Shown here one piece after another: positions 24,757-33,086 of a DNA stretch of 43,510 bases (within the stretch, counting starts at the first letter, position 1; each line of letters opens with the position of its first letter). The notes below the pieces were generated by a model, which saw only the letters and a program-made list of their open reading frames with translations, did no database searches and was not told the origin of the DNA. The position numbers and the translations under genes were made by a program. The stretch comes from an uncultured Clostridia bacterium (lineage in GTDB: Bacteria > Bacillota > Peptococcia > Peptococcales > Peptococcaceae): assembly GCA_944391625.1 (NCBI GenBank), contig CALXUG010000023.1:1-43510 (forward strand). The letters run 5' to 3'.

Positions 24757-26688
24757 TTGGAATACGGATTTGTAAAGGTTGCCGCTGCAACGCCCGAAAT
24801 TAAGGTAGCGGACTGCGCATACAATACCGATGCTATCCTGGCATTGTGGCAGCAGGCCGAAGAAAAAGGCTGTCATCTTGTGGTGTTTCCAGAGCTGGTA
24901 TTGACAGGCTACACCTGTGGAGATTTATTTTTGCAGCCGGTATTGCTGCAGGGCTGCATGAACGGCCTGCAAAAACTGATAGAAGCCAGCCGCCAGCTAC
25001 AGTCAGTGGCGGTGGTAGGTGCGCCTGTTATCCATGGAGGTAAACTATATAATTGCGCTGTTGTATTGCAGCAGGGCGAAGTGCTGGGCATTGTACCCAA
25101 GTCCTCTTTGCCTACCTATGGCGAATTTTACGAACAGCGGCATTTCAACACAGCCCCTGCCGATGCCACCATTTACAGTGATGCGCTCCGTCCAATCGGG
25201 CAGGACACTACCCTGTTCGGCAGCAAACAGTTATTTCAGTGCCAACAGCTGCCTGACTTTACCTTTGCGGTAGAAATCTGCGAAGATTTGTGGGCGCCGC
25301 TGCCGCCTTCCACCCATCATGCTATGGCCGGCGCCACTGTTATCTGCAATTTATCGGCCAGCAACGAATTAATCGGCAAAGCAGACTACCGCCGCCAGCT
25401 GGTAACAGGACAATCTGCCCGCCTGTTATGCGGCTATGTTTACGTTAACGCCGGTTACGGAGAATCCACCACCGATGTGGTTTTTGCCGGACATAATCTG
25501 ATTGCGGAAAATGGCGTTGTATTAGCAGAAAGTCAGTTATTTGACACCGGACTGACCATTAGCGAAATTGATGTGCAGAAACTGAGCCAGGAACGGCGCA
25601 GAATGAATACCTTTCCACTAAATCAAGCAGAGCGGGGCTATTATCACTGCACCTTTACTGCGCAGACCAGCTGCCCGCTGACACGAAAAATCGACGCGCT
25701 GCCCTTTGTGCCCGCCGACCAAAACCACCGCGCTGAACGCTGCGAGTTAATCTTATCCATTCAGGCACAAGGGCTGAAAAAACGACTGGTGCATTCTGGG
25801 TCAAAGACAGCGGTTATCGGCATCAGCGGCGGTCTGGATTCCACCCTGGCTCTGCTGGTGGCAGTAAAAGCCATGGATTTACTGGAACGGCCCCGCACCG
25901 ATATTGTGGCTGTTACCATGCCTTGCTTCGGCACTACCGACCGCACCCGCTCCAATGCTGAGCTTCTTTGTCAGGAACTGGGCGTTACCTTCCGCACTGT
26001 AGACATCGGCAATACGGTAAAAGCCCACTTTGCCGATATCGGCCATGATTTTGCCGATCACAGCGTCACCTTTGAAAACGGACAGGCCAGAGAACGGACA
26101 CAGGTGTTGATGGATATCGCCAACCAAACCAATGGTCTGGTGGTGGGCACCGGCGATTTGTCTGAACTGGCGCTGGGCTGGGCCACCTATAACGGCGATC
26201 ATATGTCTATGTACGGCGTGAACGGCTCTATCCCCAAAACACTGGTGCGCCATATTGTGCGTTATGCGGCAGACACCACCGACAACGCCAAATTGCAGAC
26301 TACACTGCTGGATATTCTGGACACACCGGTCAGCCCGGAACTGCTGCCTGCTCAGGACGGCCAGATCGCGCAGAAAACAGAAGATTTGGTCGGCCCTTAT
26401 GAACTACACGATTTCTTTTTGTATTACGCAGTGCGCTGGGCCTTTTCACCAAAAAAAATCTATTATCTGGCTCAGCAGGCCTTCGCCGATATTTACCAAA
26501 ACGAAGTGATTTTGCACTGGCTGCGTACCTTTTTCCGTCGGTTCTTCAATCAGCAGTTTAAGCGTTCCTGTCTGCCTGACGGCCCTAAAGTAGGCTCCGT
26601 TGCTTTGTCCCCTCGCGGCGACTGGCGCATGCCCAGCGACGCAGTATCGGCTCTGTGGCTGACAGAAATTGATCAGCTGAAGGCGTGA
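24757..26688 (+). CDS. nadE: Glutamine-dependent NAD+ synthase
   Basis: This protein of 643 residues makes NAD+ from nicotinic acid adenine dinucleotide, ATP and glutamine. The N-terminal nitrilase-type glutaminase domain (residues about 1-275) has the triad Glu46 (VFPELVLTGY), Lys115 (PKSSLPTYGEFYEQRHF) and Cys175 (EICEDLW). The C-terminal synthetase has the P-loop SGGLDS (357-362) and the GTGDLSELALGWATYNGDHM motif. Length matches the two-domain form. The start is TTG 24757, eight bases after GGGAGG (24743-24748). A short GC hairpin, GGCTGC / GCAGCC at about 24712-24737, lies in its leader. Confidence 0.93.
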   Translation: MEYGFVKVAAATPEIKVADCAYNTDAILALWQQAEEKGCHLVVFPELVLTGYTCGDLFLQPVLLQGCMNGLQKLIEASRQLQSVAVVGAPVIHGGKLYNCAVVLQQGEVLGIVPKSSLPTYGEFYEQRHFNTAPADATIYSDALRPIGQDTTLFGSKQLFQCQQLPDFTFAVEICEDLWAPLPPSTHHAMAGATVICNLSASNELIGKADYRRQLVTGQSARLLCGYVYVNAGYGESTTDVVFAGHNLIAENGVVLAESQLFDTGLTISEIDVQKLSQERRRMNTFPLNQAERGYYHCTFTAQTSCPLTRKIDALPFVPADQNHRAERCELILSIQAQGLKKRLVHSGSKTAVIGISGGLDSTLALLVAVKAMDLLERPRTDIVAVTMPCFGTTDRTRSNAELLCQELGVTFRTVDIGNTVKAHFADIGHDFADHSVTFENGQARERTQVLMDIANQTNGLVVGTGDLSELALGWATYNGDHMSMYGVNGSIPKTLVRHIVRYAADTTDNAKLQTTLLDILDTPVSPELLPAQDGQIAQKTEDLVGPYELHDFFLYYAVRWAFSPKKIYYLAQQAFADIYQNEVILHWLRTFFRRFFNQQFKRSCLPDGPKVGSVALSPRGDWRMPSDAVSALWLTEIDQLKA

Positions 26689-26725
26689 AACAGGATTCCA
26701 TACAAAACGCACTCTCTATAACAAC

Positions 26726-26807
26726 AAAGAGGCTGGATTGACCAGCTGTTGTTTCTCCATCGAGTATCATACCTGATGGTATCAACAGCCGGTTCTCCAG
26801 CCTCTTT
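26726..26807. repeat. Long imperfect hairpin (82 nt) after nadE
   Basis: AAAGAGGCTGGA (26726-26737) pairs perfectly with TCCAGCCTCTTT (26796-26807). Inside, ACCAGCTGTTG (26741-26751) pairs with CAACAGCCGGT with one mismatch, and CCATC / GATGG pair near the tip. Being so long, it resembles a miniature inverted element or a stable RNA hairpin more than a simple terminator, though it may end nadE transcription. No T run follows directly. Confidence 0.6.
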
Positions 26808-26900
26808 ACTATTTTCCATATTTTCATGTTTCCATATTTGATTGACAGGATAAAACCAATACTTCCCCTGCCGTAAGTTTTTGCGCCGCCTCTAGCGGAA
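26808..26900. other. Intergenic stretch with no gene
   Basis: Between the nadE hairpin and the possible small ORF at 26902-27012 I see only AT-rich sequence with TTTCC repeats (26815-26835) and no clear promoter or gene. Confidence 0.5.
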
Positions 26901-26901
26901 A

Positions 26902-27012
26902 TCAGAACGATTTCCAAGATTGTGCAGATAGCATCTTTTTGTAATTGACAAACTTTGAACCTAAACGGATAACCAATAACGCAATAACAAAATAAACATC
27001 AACACTGAACAT
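26902..27012 (-). CDS. Possible 36-residue small membrane protein
   Basis: The minus-strand frame starts at ATG 27012 with GGAG about nine bases upstream, and ends with TGA at 26904-26902. The peptide begins MFSVDVYFVIALLVIRLGSK: one hydrophobic stretch followed by a basic tail (NYKKML). The pattern is that of a single-pass small membrane protein. It lies 48 bp downstream of the DIP1984-family gene on the same strand and may be co-transcribed. I do not recognise a family. Confidence 0.3.
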   Translation of the reverse strand: MFSVDVYFVIALLVIRLGSKFVNYKKMLSAQSWKSF

Positions 27013-27060
27013 AACCCTAATCTCCAATTGGCAATGGCGAGGCCGCGCCGGAATAGCTGA

Positions 27061-27564
27061 TTAAAGCTGAATATCTAAATCAAACGTCTTAGTCTGATTG
27101 GTCAGATCCAATGCCAGCTGAATATCGGTAATCTGCTGATTAATAATCTGATAATCGGCCTGAATTTCTGCCAAGTCGTAATTGATACATTTGTATTCCA
27201 CCAAATTGCTGTGTCCAAAGTTGGCGACCCGCTCTTTTTCTAAGCGGCGGCGCATAACATCCAGTGTGCTCTTTCGCTGATTCAGCTGCGCCATCTGCAC
27301 CAATGCCGTATCAATGGTAATCCCCAGCCCGTCCAATACGGTAGTGCTGTTAAACACATTTAATGCATGCTTTACTGTACGAATCTTTTCTTCAATTTCC
27401 AGCAATGTCTGCGCCGTTTGGCGATAATCATAATCAGGCACAATAGGCTCCATACCTTCGCTGACAATATAAGTAGCGGCTGCATTCTCCTGAGACAGCA
27501 AAAACTGCTTGTCATCCTCCAGCTTGCGCAGCAATTTATTGGCGCCGGCCGATGTTATCATCAT
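27061..27564 (-). CDS. DIP1984-family (septicolysin-like) protein
   Basis: The 167-residue protein is mostly alpha-helical and predicted coiled coil. It matches the pattern of the DIP1984/septicolysin-like family: an LLEIEEKIRTVKHALNVFNS segment, then ITIDTALVQMAQLNQRKSTL and VMRRRLEK. The function of the family is unknown; the septicolysin label is historical and does not prove a toxin. AGGAGG about nine bases before the ATG pair at 27564 supports the start. It follows the FeoA-like gene by about 200 bp with a hairpin region between. Confidence 0.65.
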   Translation of the reverse strand: MMITSAGANKLLRKLEDDKQFLLSQENAAATYIVSEGMEPIVPDYDYRQTAQTLLEIEEKIRTVKHALNVFNSTTVLDGLGITIDTALVQMAQLNQRKSTLDVMRRRLEKERVANFGHSNLVEYKCINYDLAEIQADYQIINQQITDIQLALDLTNQTKTFDLDIQL

Positions 27565-27628
27565 GGTTTCATTCCTCCTCTGTTACTGCTAAAAGAAAAA
27601 AGCCTGTCTGCTCATAATATCCATACGG

Positions 27629-27706
27629 CAAAATAACGCAAAATCGAGGAGTTTTTCTTACATGCTCATTATCCCTGCATGCGTTCCGCAATCACACGTT
27701 ATTTTG
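27629..27706 (-). other. Possible structured leader before the DIP1984-family gene
   Basis: CAAAATAACG (27629-27638) is complementary to CGTTATTTTG (27697-27706), and CATGC / GCATG pair inside (27661-27665 with 27678-27682). The structure lies 65 bp upstream of the gene and 60 bp downstream of the FeoA-like gene, so it may end one transcript or fold in the leader of the next. Confidence 0.4.
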
Positions 27707-27765
27707 TACAATAAGCAGTGGCTTTTTATCATACATTTCATACTATTCTATTAATTCTGACAACA

Positions 27766-27996
27766 TTAAATGCCAATGGGCTTTACTTTAATGTGCTGTA
27801 AATAGTTACTTCCCACATCTACCTGACTGTATCCAATCTGTACCAGCCAGTTTACGGCTTTCTGCAGAACCATAACTGTCATTCCAACACCGGCACCTAA
27901 TTCATGATAGATCGCATTCTGATGTTCTTCTGATAAAGACACAATCTCTCCCATCTGACCCATCGGCAATTCTTGTAATGTTAAAATATCCTGCAT
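27766..27996 (-). CDS. FeoA-domain protein
   Basis: The protein of 76 residues is a stand-alone FeoA/SH3-like domain: LTLQELPMGQMGEIVSL at the N-terminus, LGAGVGMTVMVLQKA in the middle and VDVGSNYLQHIKVKPI at the end. FeoA proteins help ferrous iron uptake by FeoB or occur as domains in metal regulators. No feoB is near, so its partner is unknown. AGAGG seven or so bases before ATG 27996 sets the start. It follows the PRC-barrel gene by 69 bp on the same strand as tatA-tatC. Confidence 0.75.
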   Translation of the reverse strand: MQDILTLQELPMGQMGEIVSLSEEHQNAIYHELGAGVGMTVMVLQKAVNWLVQIGYSQVDVGSNYLQHIKVKPIGI

Positions 27997-28065
27997 AAAA
28001 ACACCTCTTTGTATCAATCTATGCAATTGCTCTGCCAGCCAATACAGCCGGCAGAGCTGCATGTT

Positions 28066-29328
28066 TTATTCCTCTGTCTTCTCTGCTTTTTCTTCTTTTA
28101 CTTCTACTTCCTCAGCCGCTTCTGTAACTTCAGCTGGTTCTGCATTAACAGCTTCTTCCGCCTGTTCCATTTTTGCAGCTTCCTCCAGAATAAAAGCATC
28201 TTCTTCTGCTTCTTCGGTGACACAAGCTGTAGATGTGTCTTCTTCCGGTTCTGCAACAATCACTTCTACTTCGATTTCCGGTTCTTCCTCATCAACAACC
28301 GCTGCTGTATCCTCCTGATCTCCCAGCAAAGAAACAGTGGCCAAATCCAGCAGATCCTGCAATTTTCCGCTGCGCAAAGCAATTTTGATTTCTTCCTTAC
28401 CGATAATCTGTCCCGGCCATACAATCACGTTGCCTTCTTCATCCAGCACCGGTTTTTCTACTGTCAGATTATCCAACTGCGCAACCAAATCTGCCGCCAG
28501 AATATCTTCCGGTTCTTCTTTGCGATTGATTTTACTTTTAATACTTTCGGTATCGATATTTTTTACCCATTCCCGCATATCGCAAAACAGATTTTTGGCT
28601 TCATCACTAAAACGGTCGATAAAACGATCTGTCTGCTCTTTAAAACGTTCGCTGGTTACTTCGTCTTTTAACTTATTAAAACCTTCTTCTACCGTTTTGG
28701 TCAGGCTGTCAATGGCGCCTTCCATACCGGCGGACGCTTTTCCTTCACCAGTATGCTGTTCAAAGCCGTCCTCATCAAAGAAAATACCTTCGCTGGAATC
28801 AATTTCTTCCAGAACTTCATCCATCGCTTTCCAATCACCATAAAATTCTTCCGCTGGCACATGGAAATCCTCTGCGCTGATATTTTCAGCTGCAACCACC
28901 ACATCTTTCCCAAAGCTGACCAGTTTTTCACCAGGCAGGATACCTCTGCCGCCAACCAAGGTTTCTACCAGTTCACCTTTGATTACGATTTCGGCAACCT
29001 GACCGGTTTCCGCATCAAAAGCCAACTCTTCTACACGCCCCAGCAGATTTCCATCGGCGGTAATCACATTTTTGCCCAGCCCATCACGCACTTCTGCACA
29101 AACAGAACCATCAATACCATTTAAAGTAATGGTAGCGCCAAAGGCTTTTACATTTTCAAAAGGCACAATATTGACATTGCCCATAAATTTCTTTTCTTTC
29201 ACTTTTAATCCGGCAACCTTATTATCCGGTGTCAGCGCAACGCCGCAAACTTTGCCAATCATTGTTCCATCTGTCAGATTCAGAATGTCTTTTCCCATGA
29301 TGCTGCCGATATTAATCAAAACTCCCAT
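28066..29328 (-). CDS. PRC-barrel domain protein with acidic C-terminal tail
   Basis: The 420-residue protein has two PRC-barrel-like units, about residues 12-75 (ILNLTDGTMIGKVCGVALTP) and 84-150 (NVITADGNLLGRVEELAFDA). A helical middle region with TVEEGFNKLKDEVTSERFKE follows. The last 90 residues are extremely acidic and Glu/Ala/Val-rich. PRC-barrel domains occur in RimM and in photosynthetic and other anchoring proteins and mediate protein or RNA contacts. No signal peptide or membrane segment is seen, so it is probably cytoplasmic. AGGAGG before ATG 29328 supports the start. It lies 30 bp after tatC in an apparent tatA-tatC-PRC-feoA operon. Its job is unknown. Confidence 0.8.
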   Translation of the reverse strand: MGVLINIGSIMGKDILNLTDGTMIGKVCGVALTPDNKVAGLKVKEKKFMGNVNIVPFENVKAFGATITLNGIDGSVCAEVRDGLGKNVITADGNLLGRVEELAFDAETGQVAEIVIKGELVETLVGGRGILPGEKLVSFGKDVVVAAENISAEDFHVPAEEFYGDWKAMDEVLEEIDSSEGIFFDEDGFEQHTGEGKASAGMEGAIDSLTKTVEEGFNKLKDEVTSERFKEQTDRFIDRFSDEAKNLFCDMREWVKNIDTESIKSKINRKEEPEDILAADLVAQLDNLTVEKPVLDEEGNVIVWPGQIIGKEEIKIALRSGKLQDLLDLATVSLLGDQEDTAAVVDEEEPEIEVEVIVAEPEEDTSTACVTEEAEEDAFILEEAAKMEQAEEAVNAEPAEVTEAAEEVEVKEEKAEKTEE

Positions 29329-29358
29329 AAGAATACCTCCTCAAAATTTCCTGCAAAA

Positions 29359-30105
29359 TTATACATTGGCTTTCTTTCTTTCTTTTTTCAGCTTTCTTTT
29401 ATAGACAAACTGCGAAATCTGGATTCCGATTTCATATAAAAGCAGCATAGGTGCCGCTAAACATAACTGACTGACAATATCCGGCGGTGTCAGCAGCGCG
29501 GCTAAAATCAAAATGACCAACAACACATATTTTCTGTTTTTCTTCAGCAGATCCGGTGTAATAATTCCCACCATAGTTAAAAAATAAGTTACCATTGGAA
29601 TTTCAAACACCAGACCAAAGGGAATCAAAAAACCCAATACAAACGACATATAAGAGCTGGCCGTAATCATAGGGGTAATATCCGGCCCCGCCAACCGAAT
29701 CAGTGTAGACATCACCGGCTGCAGTACCAGGAAATAACCAAAACAAACACCGCCTACAAACAAGGCCACCCCAAAAAACATCATAATAAAAAACACTTTT
29801 TTTTCATTGCTGTACAACGCTGGCAAAACAAAACGCATAATCTGCCAGATAATCACCGGACTGGCCAGCACACAACCGCCCAGCAAAGCTATTTTCAACT
29901 GAAACAAAAACCCTTCTGTAAATTGGGTGATCACCAACTGATGACTTAATGACTCCTGAAAAGGCCCCATAAAAACATCTGTCAACTGCTGCTGAAAAAA
30001 CGCAACACATATAATCATACCCAAAAATAACGCCAACACACTGCGGACGATCCTTGTGCGTAATTCTTCTAAATGCTCCATGATCGGCGCGTATTTCTCA
30101 TCCAT
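29359..30105 (-). CDS. tatC: Twin-arginine translocase subunit TatC
   Basis: This protein of 248 residues has the six-helix TatC topology. The N-terminal signature MEHLEELRTRIVRSVLALF, which binds the twin-arginine signal, is intact. So is the conserved loop FVLGFLIPFGLVFEIPMVTYF. TatC forms the receptor of the Tat pathway, which exports folded proteins. It follows tatA on the same strand (113 bp gap), preceded by a weak GGTG site. No obvious Tat substrate (SRRxFLK signal) is encoded in the window. Confidence 0.95.
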   Translation of the reverse strand: MDEKYAPIMEHLEELRTRIVRSVLALFLGMIICVAFFQQQLTDVFMGPFQESLSHQLVITQFTEGFLFQLKIALLGGCVLASPVIIWQIMRFVLPALYSNEKKVFFIMMFFGVALFVGGVCFGYFLVLQPVMSTLIRLAGPDITPMITASSYMSFVLGFLIPFGLVFEIPMVTYFLTMVGIITPDLLKKNRKYVLLVILILAALLTPPDIVSQLCLAAPMLLLYEIGIQISQFVYKRKLKKERKKANV

Positions 30106-30218
30106 ATTATAATTTCACCAACTTTTAGCGGCAACCCTGCATTGCCCGATTGTCTTTTATCAAATTGTAACTATATCTACAAGCTTGTGTGTTACACTGG
30201 TCTATGGAACTCTTTCTT

Positions 30219-30509
30219 TTACTGCTTTTTAACCGAATCGTCCAAATCAACCTTCACTGCATCTTTAATATCTGTCTGAATATCTTGAATGGTAGCTTTG
30301 ATATCCACAGCATCCTTTACTTCCTGCACATCATTTTTGATATCGTTTACTTCTTTTTTGATGTCTGCATCAATATTGTTGATCGCGCCCTTAAACTCCC
30401 GAATGGCTTTTCCTAAAGTTTGCCCTAATTCAGGCAGTTTACCCGGCCCAAAAATAATTAAAGCGACCCCAAGTACCAGCAGAAGCTCCATCCATCCGAT
30501 ATTTAGCAT
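30219..30509 (-). CDS. tatA: Twin-arginine translocase subunit TatA/TatE
   Basis: This 96-residue protein has the single N-terminal membrane helix (MELLLVLGVALIIFGPGKLP) and the amphipathic helix with the conserved FGPGKLPELGQTLGKAIREF hinge. A charged tail follows with repeated D-I-K-like units (DADIKKEVNDIKNDVQEVKD). TatA oligomerises to form the protein-conducting pathway. A single TatA-like gene next to tatC and no tatB fits the minimal TatA-TatC system of Firmicutes. GGAGG seven bases before ATG 30509 sets the start. Confidence 0.93.
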   Translation of the reverse strand: MLNIGWMELLLVLGVALIIFGPGKLPELGQTLGKAIREFKGAINNIDADIKKEVNDIKNDVQEVKDAVDIKATIQDIQTDIKDAVKVDLDDSVKKQ

Positions 30510-30600
30510 AAAAAGACCTCCATCTTGTGTATTGTGTTTATCAATCAGCAAGCTGCATAAAAATTCTATCTGATACGTAGTATTCTATACAACCTGCTTG

Positions 30601-30629
30601 ATTATATCACATCTTTTGTTTTTTTTCCA
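30601..30629 (-). promoter_or_regulatory. Promoter of the tatA-tatC operon
   Basis: On the minus strand, TGGAAA (30629-30624), 17-base spacer, TATAAT (30606-30601) preceded by TGA (extended -10). The start codon is about 90 bp downstream. Confidence 0.6.
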
Positions 30630-30748
30630 GAATGGCGGCCTGAAAAATACCGGCGACTGTTTAAAATATTTTTTAAAAGCTTTACATAAACTTCATAATG
30701 TCATTACAAAAAAGTATTATACTTTATTTATCGATTGGAGGAATCGCA

Positions 30749-31543
30749 ATGCCATCCAATTTTGCCCACTATTTATTCGGGCAGCAGCTTATTCCCAAAC
30801 TGCCTGACTATTTACAGGAAGTAATCAGGTCTAACCTAAAACTATATCAAATTGGGCAGCATGGTCCTGATATTATTTTTTACTATCGTCCCTTTTTGCC
30901 CAACTCGGTATCGCGGGTAGGATTTCAGATGCATAAATTTCCATCTCGTTACTTTTTCGCCCAGGCAAGAGATACCGTCGCTTTACAACAGCAGGATCCC
31001 CAGTTATTGGCTTACACGTTGGGATTTCTCTGCCACTTTATCCTGGACAGCAATTGCCACGGCTATATCTATGAACGGTTAAAAACCTGTAAAATTTCTC
31101 ATGTAGAAATGGAAACCGAATTTGACCGCATGCTGATGGTGCAGCAGCATATCGATCCGCTGAACACCAACGCAACCGAGCATTTGCCCGTAGATATATC
31201 CCTGTGTGAGCTGATCTCACAGATTTTTATTCCGCTAACACCGGAACAAATCTATTACGGACTGCGCAGCATGAAATTTTATCATCGGCTGCTTGTCAGC
31301 CCCACGCCGTCCAAACGATACACCATTCGCCGAATTCTCCGGCTAACCCATACAGAACAGTTGCTTGGCGGTCTGATTGTAAATCCTGTACCCAATCCCG
31401 CTTGCAAAGAAAGCAATAAAAAACTGATGGAATTGTATCAGTTTTCGCTGGAAGAAGCCGTCTCCGTGATGATAGAATACTACAGTAGTTTCTTCACCGG
31501 CGAACCGCTCAGCGAGAGATTTGACCGCACCTTTCAGGCTTAA
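30749..31543 (+). CDS. Zinc-dependent phospholipase C/S1-P1-like family protein
   Basis: The 264-residue protein resembles the zinc-dependent phospholipase C family (PF00882-like). MPSNFAHYLFG carries the early His ligand, GQHGPDIIFYYRP the next His and Asp, and LGFLCHFILDSNCHGYI two further His and an Asp. These fit the trinuclear zinc site. It lacks a signal peptide, unlike secreted clostridial phospholipases, so a cytoplasmic hydrolase role is likely. GGAGG about eight bases before ATG 30749 sets the start; the longer frame lacks a ribosome site. It is divergent from tatA. The substrate is unknown. Confidence 0.72.
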   Translation: MPSNFAHYLFGQQLIPKLPDYLQEVIRSNLKLYQIGQHGPDIIFYYRPFLPNSVSRVGFQMHKFPSRYFFAQARDTVALQQQDPQLLAYTLGFLCHFILDSNCHGYIYERLKTCKISHVEMETEFDRMLMVQQHIDPLNTNATEHLPVDISLCELISQIFIPLTPEQIYYGLRSMKFYHRLLVSPTPSKRYTIRRILRLTHTEQLLGGLIVNPVPNPACKESNKKLMELYQFSLEEAVSVMIEYYSSFFTGEPLSERFDRTFQA

Positions 31544-31637
31544 TTGTCCTGATTCTAATATCTGTTTTGCTGCTCTGTAAAAGCCGTTCTATATTATTTT
31601 GTTAGTTCCATCTTTTTTATCGTATAGATGTCCCCCC

Positions 31638-31685
31638 AGAAGCCGGAATGTGTGCAGACATTCCGGCTTCTCTCCGTGTTTCCGA
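31638..31685 (+). terminator. Terminator of the phospholipase-like gene
   Basis: AGAAGCCGGAATGT (31638-31651) pairs perfectly with ACATTCCGGCTTCT (31658-31671), a 14-bp stem with a 6-base loop. The T-rich tail is loose (CTCCGTGTTT). Confidence 0.7.
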
Positions 31686-31704
31686 ATTGTTTTTTCATAG
31701 CTTC

Positions 31705-31733
31705 TTTTCACACTTTCCGCAATATGCTATAAT
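31705..31733 (+). promoter_or_regulatory. Promoter of the SUKH-domain gene
   Basis: TTTTCA (31705-31710), 17-base spacer, TATAAT (31728-31733), about 58 bp before ATG 31792. Confidence 0.55.
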
Positions 31734-31791
31734 TTCCCCAGATGACTCTTGCAAAAATGATACAAAACCATATCAAAAAGGATGATACACT

Positions 31792-32790
31792 ATGACAAAA
31801 AATTATTTCCCCCAGTTGGACCTAGAACAATTTTGGGACGATGACGAGTTAGCATTAGAGGAATATGTGGACGAAACGCCGGACGATCTTTTAATTGCGT
31901 CCATTGAAAACGAGCTGGGCTATAAACTGCCCGATTCTTATATTGCGCTTATGAAGCAGCACAACGGCGGCATTCCTTATGCCACCTGTTATCCATTGCC
32001 GGAAGAAGACGACCAGGATGACTTGAATTATGTAGAAATTACAGGATTTTTGAATATCGGCCGCAAAAAGATGAACTCTTTGTGCGGTGCTGCCGGCAAC
32101 AAATTATTCAAAGAAATCTGGCATTATCCTGATTACGGCGTTTATATCTGTGATTGCCCTTCGGCAGGATTTGACCTGATTTTGTTGGATTACCGGCAAT
32201 GCGGTACAGATGGAGAGCCTTCTGTGGCTTATGTCAATATGGAAACTTCGCAAATTATTACCCTGGCGCCGGATTTCGCCACCTTTGTGCAGGGACTGAC
32301 CGAGGAAGAAGAACTCATCTCCTTGGAAGAGGAACTGGCCTATCAGATTCAAATCGTTGAGGAAGGCGCATTTTCGCCATTGTTGGCAAAAATTTGCCGA
32401 AATTGCGGTATTCCGCAGGCAGAACAGTGGGTGCGTTCCGCCGCCAGACAACTTGTAGAAGAAAAAGGATACTTCGCTTTGCACGAAGACGCCCATTCCT
32501 GGCTTTTATATGATTTGCAATACATGCTTTACAGCTTTGCCTTTCCACGGGCGTCGTTTAAACAATATCTGCATGATTATCCGCTAATCCTTGCAGAGGA
32601 CGGATTATTTTCCACCAATGGATACGCGCCGGCCTTTGTGGCAGATTGGATGGAAACCAGAATCTCCCAAGGAAAATTAAAGCAGGCCGGCAAAATGATC
32701 GGTCAGAAAAATTGTCTGGTTTTCACCACCGAAGCCATGGAAGAAATCGTACAGCAGTGCAAAGAAATCCACAGCCGTTATTCGGCATAA
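31792..32790 (+). CDS. SMI1/KNR4 (SUKH) domain protein with long C-terminal extension
   Basis: This 332-residue acidic protein has a SUKH/SMI1-KNR4 domain at about residues 30-170. Markers are IASIENELGYKLPDSYIALM followed by KQHNGG, and the YPLPEEDD and DLILLDYRQCG segments. A further 160-residue region of unknown fold follows and ends KEIHSRYSA. SUKH proteins are best known as immunity proteins against polymorphic toxins, but no toxin or effector gene is next to it, and free-standing cases are common. AAGGATGA precedes ATG 31792. It has its own promoter. Confidence 0.8.
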   Translation: MTKNYFPQLDLEQFWDDDELALEEYVDETPDDLLIASIENELGYKLPDSYIALMKQHNGGIPYATCYPLPEEDDQDDLNYVEITGFLNIGRKKMNSLCGAAGNKLFKEIWHYPDYGVYICDCPSAGFDLILLDYRQCGTDGEPSVAYVNMETSQIITLAPDFATFVQGLTEEEELISLEEELAYQIQIVEEGAFSPLLAKICRNCGIPQAEQWVRSAARQLVEEKGYFALHEDAHSWLLYDLQYMLYSFAFPRASFKQYLHDYPLILAEDGLFSTNGYAPAFVADWMETRISQGKLKQAGKMIGQKNCLVFTTEAMEEIVQQCKEIHSRYSA

Positions 32791-32866
32791 CGTGGATAAC
32801 CAACGGCAGTCGGCGTTTTCATTTACCAATCAATCTTGCAGCGATTCACAATCAAAAACCATCTAC

Positions 32867-33043
32867 CATGCCTGTTATCTTTGTCAAACTCTCATTTACA
32901 GCCCATTACAGCACAGACTGTTCAACCTGTCATAAAGCGGATTCCTGTGAACAGAACAAGCCAAGCAATTGCGCAATGCCCGTCGCTTTTCCGGTCAGGT
33001 AAGTTGGAGAACGGACAACCTATAACAGGCATGCTTTGTCAAA
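32867..33043. repeat. Short repeat pair with an inverted 12-bp core and a direct 10-bp flank
   Basis: CATGCCTGTTAT (32867-32878) is the exact reverse complement of ATAACAGGCATG (33022-33033). Each is followed on the right by the same CTTTGTCAAA (32879-32888 and 33034-33043) in direct orientation. Between them CTGTTCA and TGAACAG form a smaller dyad. The stretch between the SUKH gene and the minus-strand gene at 33087 has no plausible coding frame. Confidence 0.6.
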
Positions 33044-33086
33044 AAATATCTATGTACGGTCTTCATAACAGGCCCCCCCTCCGCTT

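Noticed and set aside
26585-26917. Minus-strand frame of 110 codons across the end of nadE and the long hairpin
   Set aside because: It overlaps the nadE C-terminus and passes through the hairpin; no ribosome site.
28061-28843. Plus-strand Ser- and Phe-rich frames across the PRC-barrel gene
   Set aside because: Antisense shadows of the Glu-rich C-terminal tail; no ribosome sites.
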